A DNA stretch of 46,872 nt, taken from contig JAGGZY010000050.1 in the NCBI GenBank assembly GCA_021161775.1, forward strand, positions 1-46,872, written 5' to 3'. Each line of letters opens with the position of its first letter. Within the stretch, counting starts at the first letter, position 1. This DNA comes from Dehalococcoidales bacterium. GTDB taxonomy: Bacteria; Chloroflexota; Dehalococcoidia; Dehalococcoidales; UBA5760. Made by a program: the position numbers and the translations under genes. The notes under the pieces were generated by a model, which worked only from the letters and a program-made list of their open reading frames with translations, had not been told where the DNA came from and made no database searches. Below, piece after piece: positions 16,086 to 24,751 of this stretch.

Positions 16086-17453
16086 CTAGGATTGGTTAGC
16101 TCTCCCTCTCGCTTCATTCCGAGCCGGTTTGGTATTAAGCTCCTTGTTCATGCTGAGGATAATCTGGCGTTCCTCAAGCCAGCGGTTAAATTCTGCCTCA
16201 GGGTCTTTAACCCCGACCTCATCCATAGCGCGTCGTCTGGAGTGGACACCGTTCTGAATCAAGGTCTGCTCGTTGGCTACTAGCCGCTCCTTGTCCTGGG
16301 GCAGGAGCGGTCCCCAGACTACTCGCAGATGGTTATTACCGAAGTTCTCATGATGGTATTTTTCGAGGAGTTTGAGGATTAGCCGGTTTCGCTGGTTGTA
16401 GGCGGCACTGCGGATAAGACGCTTCCGTTTTACCTTCTGTAGCAGGGGCTGAAGCTCAAGCTCAAGGGCTACCCCGGACAGGTTCTTCTCGGTACCACCG
16501 AAAGCAGAGCGGGGTGACTCTGAGATGTCATGCAGGGTCCGATAGAGCAGGTTGAGGTAATCGATATGTAGCCCGACACCACCCCCTTGAAGCAGGTCTA
16601 GCAGATAGGCTTTAGCATCCTCAGGTATATTCCAGACTGCCCCTGGCTTAACCGCGATATCCTCAGATTCCTCGATGTTCTCCAGTACGGCGATAGGGTT
16701 ACCCGATAGCTCTAGTATTCTTGATAGCTGGCTCATTGCCCGGTTAAACTCACGCTGGGGCGGTATTAGCTGGCGCAAATCCGACATTCCCCAGAATTTT
16801 TTAGGCTCCCTCAGATTAGGATAGATAATAAACGGGATAAATCCGTAGGGATTAGGCTTACTGGTTACCAGATTGTTATCTATCCAGAGCTCAAACCCCT
16901 CGGTGGTCCATAACTCGGTAATCTCAGCGGTTTTCCCCTTGGGGGTTACCTTATACAGGATTTCGGTTTCGTCTGAGGTCAGCCGATATTTAGAGGCGAC
17001 CCGCCATAGTCTGGAGGTGTCGTCCCCCACCCACCAGGTGTGGATGCCCTGGATATCGGGGGCAGTAATCCTGACCCGTTTGGTCGCCGCGTCCCAGATA
17101 ACCTTAAAGCAGGCATCTCCCAGGAGGGCACAGTCAATCTCGGTCTCAAAATCAAGTTGTTCTAGATTGTTGTCTTCGTATACCTGGTATAATGCCTGCT
17201 CAGCCCGCTGCGCCCTGGCTCTAGCCTCATCGGAGTCATCGATGGGGTCAACAGCAAAGGTTACTCCTGACATCAGATATGAGGTAAGCTTATCGATAAT
17301 TACCTTGGCATAGTTAAAGACCAGGCGTTTCTCACCTCGCCGGGGATAACCCTCCCACTGCTGACCGTGGTAGAAATCAAGCAGTTCCTGATAACCCTTG
17401 AGCCGACTCAGGTCGTGGTGATTTAGCTGTGCTGGAGTAAAACCTTCATTCAT
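16086..17453 (-). CDS. Phage portal protein
   Basis: A 455-residue protein of the SPP1-gp6-like portal group: FYHGQQWEGYPRRGEKRLVF near the start, the middle stem with IIYPNLREPKKFWGMSDLRQ and RAMSQLSRILELSGNPIAVL, then SGVALELELQPLLQKVKRKR. Portals form the ring through which terminase packs DNA. The gene overlaps the HTH gene before it by 8 bp. Terminase genes normally adjoin; here they are 7 kb away, across plus-strand genes. Confidence 0.88.
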   Translation of the reverse strand: MNEGFTPAQLNHHDLSRLKGYQELLDFYHGQQWEGYPRRGEKRLVFNYAKVIIDKLTSYLMSGVTFAVDPIDDSDEARARAQRAEQALYQVYEDNNLEQLDFETEIDCALLGDACFKVIWDAATKRVRITAPDIQGIHTWWVGDDTSRLWRVASKYRLTSDETEILYKVTPKGKTAEITELWTTEGFELWIDNNLVTSKPNPYGFIPFIIYPNLREPKKFWGMSDLRQLIPPQREFNRAMSQLSRILELSGNPIAVLENIEESEDIAVKPGAVWNIPEDAKAYLLDLLQGGGVGLHIDYLNLLYRTLHDISESPRSAFGGTEKNLSGVALELELQPLLQKVKRKRLIRSAAYNQRNRLILKLLEKYHHENFGNNHLRVVWGPLLPQDKERLVANEQTLIQNGVHSRRRAMDEVGVKDPEAEFNRWLEERQIILSMNKELNTKPARNEARGRANQS

Positions 17454-17733
17454 GGCTAACCTTCTTTAATGCCCTCTGCACAGTTCGTTGACTAACGCCA
17501 AACAGTAGGGCTAGCTCCTTTATTTTTCTTCCCTTGACATATAGCTCTAATATTTCCCTATCCCGCAGCTTTCTAAGGTAGCGTTGCTTACCTCCGGGCT
17601 CGTCATAGATACACCTCTCGAAAGGGCAGTTGAGACAGGAATTGGCGAACTCACAACCGTTATCATGGTAGTGGCAATACTCTGGCGGTAGGTCTAGTTC
17701 ATCGGAGCTCACTATCAAATCCTTAGTTCTCAT
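17446..17733 (-). CDS. Phage-module cysteine-rich helix-turn-helix protein
   Basis: A 95-residue protein from the ATG at 17733. The N-terminal half has cysteines in CHYHDNGCEFANSCLNC and FERC, likely binding zinc. The C-terminal half is an HTH (REILELYVKGRKIKELALLF, then GVSQRTVQRALKK). The frame is open to 17802, but the predicted promoter at 17769-17810 lies over that part, and the ATG at 17733 is about 40 bases after the predicted transcript start. It heads the portal-scaffold-capsid operon. A regulator or terminase-small-like role is possible. Confidence 0.75.
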   Translation of the reverse strand: MRTKDLIVSSDELDLPPEYCHYHDNGCEFANSCLNCPFERCIYDEPGGKQRYLRKLRDREILELYVKGRKIKELALLFGVSQRTVQRALKKVSHE

Positions 17734-17768
17734 ATCTATCTCACCCGAAGGGATGGTCAGGATGTTAG

Positions 17769-17810
17769 AATAGCACATATGTTCTAATATAATCAATAGC
17801 ATTTTGTCAT
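17769..17810 (-). promoter_or_regulatory. Phage promoter copy 2 with GAAC-N4-GTGC dyad over the -10
   Basis: On the minus strand ATGACA (17810-17805), 18-bp spacer, TAGAAC (17786-17781). The 18-base motif at 17769-17786 differs by one base from that at 26541-26558 before the terminase genes. Its core GAACATATGTGC resembles the GAAC-N4-GTTC LexA box of Gram-positive bacteria. SOS control is inference. Confidence 0.55.
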
Positions 17811-17837
17811 CATCTTAGGGGATGGCTATCGGCATTC

Positions 17838-17914
17838 TTTATAAAATCTTCACGCCATCTTTAGGTAATCTTTATTGTTTTTATACCGGTCTTTATAGCC
17901 GTGGATTATCTTAG
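17838..17914 (+). promoter_or_regulatory. 11-bp-phased TTTAT array, copy 3
   Basis: Related over the same 77 bp to copies 1 and 2 without gaps; half-sites TTTAT, TTCAC, TTTAG and TTTAT start at 17838, 17849, 17860 and 17871. It is more diverged than the other two, but the phasing is kept. It faces the 32-aa membrane peptide 22 bp downstream. Confidence 0.6.
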
Positions 17915-17935
17915 AGAAAGAAAGGAGATAGTGAG

Positions 17936-18034
17936 ATGGTAAGAAAGATAATTAATGCCCCCCTTCCGATTAGGTTGCTGATCTCGATTGGTGCCGGGAT
18001 TACCGCCGCCTTCATAAGTTATCTGCTGGGTTAG
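17936..18034 (+). CDS. Single-span membrane peptide (32 aa)
   Basis: ATG at 17936, TAG at 18032, with GGAGATA placed 6-9 bp before the start. The product has a basic start (MVRKIINAPLP) and one membrane segment (IRLLISIGAGITAAFISYLL). It is the first gene after array copy 3. The good ribosome site and the membrane helix make it more credible than the 27-aa frame at 5850. Function unknown. The stretch 18035-18146 after it holds no gene I can support. Confidence 0.6.
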   Translation: MVRKIINAPLPIRLLISIGAGITAAFISYLLG

Positions 18035-18146
18035 GCTGACTATACCTCGGAGCCTACTCCATAAAATCTTAAGGGTATGGTTAGCCTTAATCCCAAGGAG
18101 TCAGAATCCCTCTCGGTCGGCTGTCATTCCAGATTGCTAGTAATTG

Positions 18147-18176
18147 TTGACACCAGTAGCCGTTTTATGTTATTAA
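18147..18176 (+). promoter_or_regulatory. Promoter of the HTH protein / IPT operon
   Basis: TTGACA (18147-18152), 18-bp spacer, TATTAA (18171-18176); transcript start expected near 18183, 35 bases before the ATG at 18218. Confidence 0.5.
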
Positions 18177-18217
18177 TGCTTTAATAAAGTGATATTCATT
18201 GTGTAGCGTGAGGGATT

Positions 18218-18445
18218 ATGGCACCTTTGGAGGATTATCTTAATGTGATAGAGGCGGCTCGCCGTCTTTCGGTTCATCCTGAGACCGTAAAACGATTATG
18301 TCGGCAGGGAGACCTAAAGGCAACTAAAATCCACAATACCTGGCTTATCCGGCGGACTGTTCTCAAGGATTTCGCGGTTAGCTATGTTCCTCGACGTGGT
18401 GCTAGAAAGAAATTAATAAAGGCAGAAAGACAAAGAGAAGATTAA
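18218..18445 (+). CDS. Excisionase/MerR-like helix-turn-helix protein
   Basis: A 75-residue protein with the HTH_17 pattern: NVIEAARRLSVHPETVKRLC, then RQGDLKATKIHNTWLIRR. The tail is strongly basic (RRGARKKLIKAERQRED). Such small proteins act as excisionases or as regulators. Given no integrase nearby, a regulator of the surface genes that follow at 18491 is as likely as a phage excisionase. Confidence 0.75.
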   Translation: MAPLEDYLNVIEAARRLSVHPETVKRLCRQGDLKATKIHNTWLIRRTVLKDFAVSYVPRRGARKKLIKAERQRED

Positions 18446-18490
18446 ATCTATCCTTCTCGTAGGTAAGAGCCTAAAGAGGGCATAGCCCAG

Positions 18491-20035
18491 GTGAAAAATA
18501 GTAGAATCCTTGGTAGTTTAGCGACTGTTGGTAGCCTAGTGTTGTTGATATCCTTCATGCTGCCTACCCCGGCTTTAGCGGCGCCGGTAGTTACCCTGTC
18601 TCCCAGTTCCGGCTCACCGGGAACCAGGATTACTGTAACCGGGACAAACTTCGAATCCTATCTGAATGATACTGTTTCTATCTTCTTTGGCGGTGAGAAA
18701 ATCGATACTCTGGTGGTTACTGAGGGCGGGGCTTTCACCACCAGTTTTGATGTTCCGGATAATGTCTCGCCGGGCAAGGTTTATGTTACTGTTAGGGACG
18801 AGCGGAGTAGTCAGCTGGGTGATAGAATACCCTTTGTTGTTCTGGAGCCTAAAATTGAGTTAAGCCCAGCTTATGGTATCGTGGGCACTACGGTAAATGT
18901 CAGTGGCAAGGGCTTTTACGCTGGGGAGGCGGTAGCCCTTCATTACTATCGGGGTAGTAGTCGGGCTAGTCTAGGTACGGAGATAGCCAGTTCCTCCGGG
19001 GAGTTTAGTGGTACCTTCGTCATTCCTGAAAGCATGGTGGGGGAGCATAAAATTATGGCTAAGGACTCCCGGAGTGGCTTGGCGGAGGCTGAGTTTAAAG
19101 TGGTCCCTTCGCTTACCATCGGCTCATCATCAGGAGCTATTGGGGATAAGATAATGATGAGCGGTGCCGGTTTTGGTAATGAGGATGTCGGCATTTATCT
19201 TAATGATGTTCCGGTGGCAATAGGCACTACTGACCAGTATGGAGGCTTTAAGGCTACCTTTAATATCCCGGTGATGGAGTCGGGTATTTATGATATTAAG
19301 GCTGAGGACAATGATCAAAACATAGCCAGGGTAAAATTCACCGTAGTCGCCCAGGCTAGCCTTAGCCAGTCCACCGGTGCGGTTGGTATGCCGCTCACCG
19401 TTAGTGGTATTGGGTTCGCCGGGGCTAGGTCAATTACGGTTATCTATGATGACAGAGATGTAGCTACAGCAGTAACCGATAATAATGGGGTCTTTCAGAC
19501 TACTTTTAATGTTCCAGCTAGCCTTAGTGGTGGTCATATTATAACTATTAGTGACGGGGTGAGTACCATAAAGTGTTCCTTCACTATGGAAGCCGAGCCG
19601 CCGCCGGTGGTGGAATTACTATTACCCGAAGATGGAACCAAAATCAAAGCGAGTAAAGAAGGGATTAATTTTGACTGGGAGGATGTTAGCGACCCCAGTG
19701 GGGTAACTTATACCCTTCAGGTGGCAAATAAAGGCAGTTTCTCTTCATCTTCTATCGTGCTGGAAGAGGCCGGGCTTACTGATTCTGAGTTCAGTGTTGC
19801 TGAGGAGGGGGGGCTGGGTCCCAGCAGTAAAGAAGCCCCCCATTACTGGAGGGTAAGGGCTACCGATGGTGCCTCTAATGAGGGTGATTGGACAGAGGCA
19901 AGGTCTTTCTACATTAGCTCTTCGTTCACCCTACCGGGTAAGGCTAAGAATGCGTTAATCGGGGTTGGTGTCGGGGCAGCGGTTTTCTTTGGTTTCTGGT
20001 TGGGACGAAGAACTGCCTATTCCCGACGGGTATAA
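18491..20035 (+). CDS. Secreted IPT/TIG-repeat surface protein with C-terminal membrane anchor
   Basis: A 514-residue protein from GTG 18491. The signal peptide ends in PTPALA. Four IPT/TIG-like repeats follow, each opening with S-P-x-x-G or similar (VTLSPSSGSPGTRITVTG, IELSPAYGIVGTTVNVSG, and two more to about residue 370). Then comes a fibronectin-like domain (VTYTLQVANKGSF, HYWRVRATDG) and a membrane anchor (ALIGVGVGAAVFFGFWLGRR). Likely exposed on the cell surface and involved in adhesion or envelope structure. It is paralogous to the next gene, with identical DNA at 19691-19733 and 21484-21526. Confidence 0.8.
   Translation: MKNSRILGSLATVGSLVLLISFMLPTPALAAPVVTLSPSSGSPGTRITVTGTNFESYLNDTVSIFFGGEKIDTLVVTEGGAFTTSFDVPDNVSPGKVYVTVRDERSSQLGDRIPFVVLEPKIELSPAYGIVGTTVNVSGKGFYAGEAVALHYYRGSSRASLGTEIASSSGEFSGTFVIPESMVGEHKIMAKDSRSGLAEAEFKVVPSLTIGSSSGAIGDKIMMSGAGFGNEDVGIYLNDVPVAIGTTDQYGGFKATFNIPVMESGIYDIKAEDNDQNIARVKFTVVAQASLSQSTGAVGMPLTVSGIGFAGARSITVIYDDRDVATAVTDNNGVFQTTFNVPASLSGGHIITISDGVSTIKCSFTMEAEPPPVVELLLPEDGTKIKASKEGINFDWEDVSDPSGVTYTLQVANKGSFSSSSIVLEEAGLTDSEFSVAEEGGLGPSSKEAPHYWRVRATDGASNEGDWTEARSFYISSSFTLPGKAKNALIGVGVGAAVFFGFWLGRRTAYSRRV
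19691..19733 (+). repeat. 43-bp identical segment shared with 21484-21526
   Basis: The coding segment for DPSGVTYTLQVANK is identical in both IPT genes (second copy 21484-21526) while surrounding codons differ, suggesting conversion between the paralogues. Confidence 0.85.
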
Positions 20036-20083
20036 TGGTGTAAGTCGATAGGTAAATCGGTTACAATGATAGGAAAGACCCCC

Positions 20084-20112
20084 TGTAAAAATAGTTTATT
20101 TTCCTTTATAAT
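20084..20112 (+). promoter_or_regulatory. Possible promoter of the second IPT gene
   Basis: TATAAT at 20107-20112 with a poor -35 (TGTAAA at 20084-20089) 17 bp upstream; 42 bp before the GTG at 20155. Confidence 0.4.
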
Positions 20113-20154
20113 GTAATCTCGTAGGCTAAGGAAATAGAGAAGGCAGGTTTATAA

Positions 20155-21843
20155 GTGAAGCGTACTAAGATTTTTCAGATACTGACCCTGACAGCGGCTC
20201 TGTCGCTCTTTATTATGGCTATTCCGGCGGCACCGGCACTGGCTGCGGAGAGTATTAATCTCTCCCCGAGTAGTGGTGAGATTGATGAGAGTGTTACTAT
20301 TACTGGCGCTGGTTTCAATGATACTAAAATAGCTGCCACTATCTATTTCTCCAGTAATGATGCTGATGTCGGTGATGAGATTGATGATGAGGTTACTGCC
20401 TATGAGCTGATAAGAACCAGGACAATAAGTCCTAGTGGGACAATAAGCTATACCTTTCATGTGCCCTCAGCGCTTACCGACGGTGATGATGAGGAAGATG
20501 TAATCGGTGGTGATTACTTTGTCTATGTTACCTATGAGGGGGAGGATGAGATACAGGCAGTTGAAGACTTCACCGTAAGGGGTATTACCCTGAGTGATGA
20601 AGAGGGCCCGGTGGGTAGTGAGGTGGGTATCACCGCGATTGGCTTTACCAAGAATAAGTACTTTGATATTGAGTATGCTGGTGATGACCTGGATAGTGAT
20701 TATATTGTGCACAGCGAAGGACAGACCAGCCGCTATGATGGGAAGACCGACCGGCATGGTGAGATTGCTGAAGGGGATTGTATTATCAGCATTCCCGAGA
20801 GCGTTGCTGGTGAGCATACCATAGTAGTTAAGGATAGGTCTAACAAGGAGGCTTCGGCTATCTTTTTTGTTATCCCACAGGTGACTACGGATGTTACCTC
20901 AGGGGTAGTTGGTGATAGTATTGCGATTACCGGTACCGGCTTCGGAAGCAGTTTAGAGGTGGCGATTACCTTTAATAATGTTGCTGTAGCTAGCGATGAG
21001 ACTGATAGCAACGGTGGTTTCAGTACCATCTTTACCGTGCCTGATGTATCAGATGGTAGCTATAATATTAAGGCGAAGGATGAGGATAATAATCATGCTA
21101 CGGTTGAATTTACCGTAGAGACTAGTATTACTGCCAGTATCAGCCCGGCTACCTCTCAGGCGTCGCCGGGGCATGTTGGCTCTCATATAATGGTTACCGG
21201 AACCGGGTTTGGGGACTGGGAGTCAGTTACTATCAAGTATGATAATATCGCTATCGCTACGGCTATAGTGGATGCTAACGGAGCGATTAATACTACCTTT
21301 GATATCCCGGCTAGTCAGGCGGGTAATCATGTTATTTCTATTGCTGATGCTGATGGCACCAATATAGTAACCGCCGGCTCCTTCGTTATGGAGTCAGCGG
21401 CGCCAGCTGTACCGGAGCTGCTATCGCCGGAGGATGATGGTCAGGCTGAGGCACTGGCATCCTTTGATTGGGGGAGTGTTAGTGACCCCAGTGGGGTAAC
21501 TTATACCCTTCAGGTGGCAAATAAAGACAGCTTCTCCTCGTCTTCTATTCTCCTTGAGAAGACCGGGCTTGCCGATTCTGAGTACACTATCACCAGGGAG
21601 GCCGATGCCTTGGAGCCAACTGAGGAGAATAAGCCTTATTACTGGAGGGTGAAGGCTATCGATGGCACCTCTAGCGAGAGTGATTGGTCCACTGCCGGCT
21701 CATTTTATATTGCGACAGTAGCTCCGGGTCACGGACTGCCGGGTAAGTCTAGTAAGCTGATCCATCTGTGGTGGGGATTAGGGGCGACCGCCGCTGGTTT
21801 CATTGGCTATTATGTCGGCAAAAAAAGGAGCTATTACTATTAA
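20155..21843 (+). CDS. Second IPT/TIG-repeat surface protein with membrane anchor
   Basis: A 562-residue paralogue of the preceding gene. The signal peptide ends in APALA. Four IPT/TIG-like repeats start at about residues 33, 142, 240 and 324 (for example INLSPSSGEIDESVTITG), the first rich in acidic residues. A fibronectin-like domain (VTYTLQVANKDSF, YYWRVKAIDG) and a membrane anchor with basic end (IGYYVGKKRSYYY) follow. Its 3' end is the left border of the acs-satP cassette: the stop at 21841-21843 is followed at once by a decayed terminase fragment, and a remnant of a similar C-terminus stands at 24696-24745. Confidence 0.8.
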   Translation: MKRTKIFQILTLTAALSLFIMAIPAAPALAAESINLSPSSGEIDESVTITGAGFNDTKIAATIYFSSNDADVGDEIDDEVTAYELIRTRTISPSGTISYTFHVPSALTDGDDEEDVIGGDYFVYVTYEGEDEIQAVEDFTVRGITLSDEEGPVGSEVGITAIGFTKNKYFDIEYAGDDLDSDYIVHSEGQTSRYDGKTDRHGEIAEGDCIISIPESVAGEHTIVVKDRSNKEASAIFFVIPQVTTDVTSGVVGDSIAITGTGFGSSLEVAITFNNVAVASDETDSNGGFSTIFTVPDVSDGSYNIKAKDEDNNHATVEFTVETSITASISPATSQASPGHVGSHIMVTGTGFGDWESVTIKYDNIAIATAIVDANGAINTTFDIPASQAGNHVISIADADGTNIVTAGSFVMESAAPAVPELLSPEDDGQAEALASFDWGSVSDPSGVTYTLQVANKDSFSSSSILLEKTGLADSEYTITREADALEPTEENKPYYWRVKAIDGTSSESDWSTAGSFYIATVAPGHGLPGKSSKLIHLWWGLGATAAGFIGYYVGKKRSYYY

Positions 21844-21943
21844 TTAGCTTCTCCGGGCGCTCCGTGGTGAGTGTGGGGTGGTAGTTTTAACCAGCAGTGC
21901 CAAGGCTTATTATCTGGTTGGGGTGATGCTGTCTCTTCTTGAA
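21844..21943 (-). pseudogene. Decayed 3' fragment of a terminase large subunit gene
   Basis: On the minus strand it matches the last 33 or so codons of the intact terminase at 24752. The end reads LALLVK-T-T-T-P-H-SPRSARRS against LALLVKAATQYSPRNAKGS, then the stop. About 45 bases are missing exactly between two ATGAGC direct repeats of the intact gene, which removes the G-H-D-D nuclease segment. Similarity stops near 21943, so only the tail of the gene is present. Confidence 0.8.
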
Positions 21944-21982
21944 AATTTGTCTCCTCGGCATTTTATTTCCCAGCAAAGGGCG

Positions 21983-22012
21983 TTGACAGAGCGCTTCCTT
22001 AGATGATACACT
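21983..22012 (+). promoter_or_regulatory. Promoter of acs-satP
   Basis: TTGACA (21983-21988), 18-bp spacer, TACACT (22007-22012). It lies inside the inserted cassette, so the cassette brought its own promoter. Confidence 0.6.
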
Positions 22013-22094
22013 TTGCTTGCGAGATCAACAAAAACACTGTTTACTGAGGCGGCTTGATAGAGCCTGTCTTGAGGAAAATTGAAGGAGTTTGAAC

Positions 22095-24062
22095 TTGGAA
22101 AAGCCGACAACTATCACCTCTATGATGGCAGAGGGAAAAGTCATCAACCCACCCGAGAAGCTCAGCAAAGAGGCCTACATCAAGAGCATGGCCGAATACA
22201 AGGAGATCTACCAACAGTCCATTGCTGACCCCGAAGCGTTCTGGGGGAAAATGGCGGAGCAGCTGGACTGGTTCAAGAAATGGGACAGGGTAGCGGTGGA
22301 CAATTTCAAAGAGGGCAAGCACGAGTGGTTCGTGGGTGGCAAGCTCAATGTCAGCTACAACTGCCTGGACAGGCACCTCAATAGCTGGAGAAAAAACAAG
22401 GCGGCGCTGGTCTGGGAGGGAGACATCGGCGACAGCAAGACCCTCACTTACCAGGAGCTGTATCATCAGGTAAGTAAATTCGCTAATGTCCTCAAAAAGC
22501 ATGGGGTAAAGAAGGGTGACAGAGTTACTGTCTATCTACCTATGATTCTGGAGCTGCCCATCGCTATGCTAGCCTGTGCCCGTATCGGTGCCATTCACAA
22601 CGTCGTTTTCGGTGGCTTTAGTGCCGATGCTCTACGAGACAGAATGCTGGACTGCGACTCCACGTTTCTCATATGCTCCGATGGTTACTATCGCAGCGGA
22701 AAGGTAATCAAGAGTAAAGTTAATGCCGACCAGGCACTTAAGAACTGCCCTAAGGTAAAGGATGTCATTGTGGTAAGGCGGGCAGGCAACAGCATAGATA
22801 TAAAGGAGGGGCGTGATCACTGGTGGCATGATGAGATAAATGATGAGGACATCGCGCCGACCTGTGAACCGGAGGCTATGGATTCCGAGGACCCGCTTTT
22901 CATCCTGTACACCAGCGGCAGCACCGGAAAACCCAAGGGGGTGCTCCATACTCAAGCCGGCTATCTCCTCTATGCCTATCAGACAACCAAGTGGATATTT
23001 GATATAAAGGATGACGACACTTACTGGTGCACCGCAGACATTGGCTGGGTGACTGGCCACAGCTACATCGTGTACGGCCCTCTAGCTCTGGGAACAACTA
23101 GCCTGATGTTCGAGGGTGTGCCCAGCTACCCCCACCCCGACAGATTCTGGGAAATCGTGGAGAAATATAGGGTCAACATCTTCTACACTGCTCCTACTGC
23201 CATCCGAGCCATAATGAGAGAGGGGGATAGGTGGCCGAACAAGCGTGACCTGAGCAGTCTGCGTATTCTGGGAACAGTCGGTGAGCCAATCAACCCTGAT
23301 GTCTGGATGTGGTATTACAGCGTAATCGGGCATAATAATTGCCCGGTTGTCGATACCTGGTGGCAGACAGAGACTGGCGGTATTGTAATTACTCCGCTGC
23401 CTGGTGCTGGGCCCCTTAAACCGGGGTCAGCCTCATTGCCCTTCCCTGGCATCTTGCCGGCGGTGCTGAGAGAAAACGGTACTGAAGCCGACACTAACGA
23501 GGGCGGTTACCTGGTAATCAAGAAGCCCTGGCCCGGATTGATGCGGGGAGTCTACGGTGATCCGAAGAGGTTTAAAGAAACCTATTTCACCCGGTTCCCC
23601 GGCGTATATACCGCCGGAGATGGAGCTAGAGTAGATGAAGATGGCTATTACTGGTTGATGGGCCGCATAGACGATGTTATCAATGTCTCGGGCCACCGTA
23701 TAGGAACCGCTGAGGTTGAGAGTGCTCTGGTATCCCATGAACTGGTGGCAGAGGCTGCCGTTGTCGGTATGCCTCACGACATCAAGGGGCAGGGAATATA
23801 TGCCTTCGTTACCCTGAAGACCGGCGTGGAGAAGAATGATGCCCTAAAGAAGGAGCTGGTTACTCATGTCCGCAAGGAGATTGGCCCCATAGCTGCCCCA
23901 GATAAGATTCAATTTGCTGACGGCCTACCCAAGACCAGAAGTGGCAAGATTATGAGACGGATACTAACCAAGATTGCCGCTGGTAAGACCAGCGAGATGG
24001 GCGATACCAGCACCCTGGCTGACCCATCAGTGGTTACCACTCTGGTGGAGGGGAGTCGATAA
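22095..24062 (+). CDS. acs: Acetyl-CoA synthetase, AMP-forming
   Basis: Activates acetate to acetyl-CoA with ATP, giving AMP and pyrophosphate. About 655 residues, the normal length. Visible motifs are [13 protein letters not shown] (ATP-binding P-loop), [40 protein letters not shown] and [11 protein letters not shown], whose last-but-two lysine is the known acetylation site. The TTG at 22095 is preferred because GAAGGAG ends 7 bp before it; the TTG at 22089 is too close. Codons end in C or G more often than in neighbouring genes, and the gene lies between duplicated borders, so it was probably acquired. It forms an operon with satP. Confidence 0.95.
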   Translation: MEKPTTITSMMAEGKVINPPEKLSKEAYIKSMAEYKEIYQQSIADPEAFWGKMAEQLDWFKKWDRVAVDNFKEGKHEWFVGGKLNVSYNCLDRHLNSWRKNKAALVWEGDIGDSKTLTYQELYHQVSKFANVLKKHGVKKGDRVTVYLPMILELPIAMLACARIGAIHNVVFGGFSADALRDRMLDCDSTFLICSDGYYRSGKVIKSKVNADQALKNCPKVKDVIVVRRAGNSIDIKEGRDHWWHDEINDEDIAPTCEPEAMDSEDPLFILYTSGSTGKPKGVLHTQAGYLLYAYQTTKWIFDIKDDDTYWCTADIGWVTGHSYIVYGPLALGTTSLMFEGVPSYPHPDRFWEIVEKYRVNIFYTAPTAIRAIMREGDRWPNKRDLSSLRILGTVGEPINPDVWMWYYSVIGHNNCPVVDTWWQTETGGIVITPLPGAGPLKPGSASLPFPGILPAVLRENGTEADTNEGGYLVIKKPWPGLMRGVYGDPKRFKETYFTRFPGVYTAGDGARVDEDGYYWLMGRIDDVINVSGHRIGTAEVESALVSHELVAEAAVVGMPHDIKGQGIYAFVTLKTGVEKNDALKKELVTHVRKEIGPIAAPDKIQFADGLPKTRSGKIMRRILTKIAAGKTSEMGDTSTLADPSVVTTLVEGSR

Positions 24063-24117
24063 AAAACGGTAGCCCCCGGTAATAATTCACTAATCAATAA
24101 ATGGAGGTTATTTCAGC

Positions 24118-24681
24118 GTGTCAAAAGATGATGTAGTATGGGCAAACCCAGGTGCTCTAGGATTAGCTGGCTTCGGTTTTAATACTATTCTGTTGAATAT
24201 ACATAATGTTGGTTTGATGCCCAACACTATGCCCCTGATTTGGGGGTTCTTCTGGGGGGGGATGGCTCAGGTTATCGCTGGAATAATCGATGCTCGGCGA
24301 GGAGACACCTTTGGCTTGACTGCATTCACATCCTACGGTGTTTTCTGGATAGGTCTTGCCTTCGCTTTCTTCCTGCAATGGAGGGGTCTGGTCACCATTG
24401 ATAATGCCAGCATGGCCTGGACGATGGTAGTCTGGGGCATATTCACCGGCTACATGACAGCTGGCACTGTGAAAATATCCAAGATACATATAATTATATT
24501 TGCTTCGCTAACACTACTCTTTGGTCTGCTGGCAGCACACTTCTTTGGTGTTTTACCAGCCCATGTTGCCGGAGGAGTGGGGATATTCGTCGGTGGTTCA
24601 GCAGTTTATGCCTCAGCAGCAATAATCATGAACGACAAATACGGACGCTGGGTACTCCCTATCGGGCTGGCTAAGAAGTAG
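24118..24681 (+). CDS. satP: SatP/YaaH (GPR1/FUN34) family acetate transporter
   Basis: Membrane carrier for acetate and related acids. A 187-residue protein with six membrane segments and the family signature NPGALGLAGFGFNTILLN near the start. It starts at GTG 24118, with GGAGG 10-14 bp before it. It lies 55 bp after acs, so uptake and activation of acetate are encoded together. Confidence 0.93.
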   Translation: MSKDDVVWANPGALGLAGFGFNTILLNIHNVGLMPNTMPLIWGFFWGGMAQVIAGIIDARRGDTFGLTAFTSYGVFWIGLAFAFFLQWRGLVTIDNASMAWTMVVWGIFTGYMTAGTVKISKIHIIIFASLTLLFGLLAAHFFGVLPAHVAGGVGIFVGGSAVYASAAIIMNDKYGRWVLPIGLAKK

Positions 24682-24695
24682 CAATAACCGGCTGG

Positions 24696-24745
24696 AAACC
24701 GTTGTTATCAGAGGCTATTATGTCGGCGAAAAGGAAGCTAATTAA
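24696..24745 (+). pseudogene. Remnant of an IPT-protein 3' end
   Basis: Reads GYYVGEKEAN-stop, matching the IGYYVGKKRSYYY end of the gene at 20155-21843; weaker similarity reaches back to about 24696. It stands 7 bp from the intact terminase stop, the same convergent junction as at 21843/21844. No upstream part of the gene is present. Confidence 0.7.
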
Positions 24746-24751
24746 TAGTAA

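Noticed and set aside
18035-18146. Further small gene after the 32-aa membrane peptide
   Set aside because: No start with a ribosome site and no frame of useful length; listed as empty apart from the promoter that follows.
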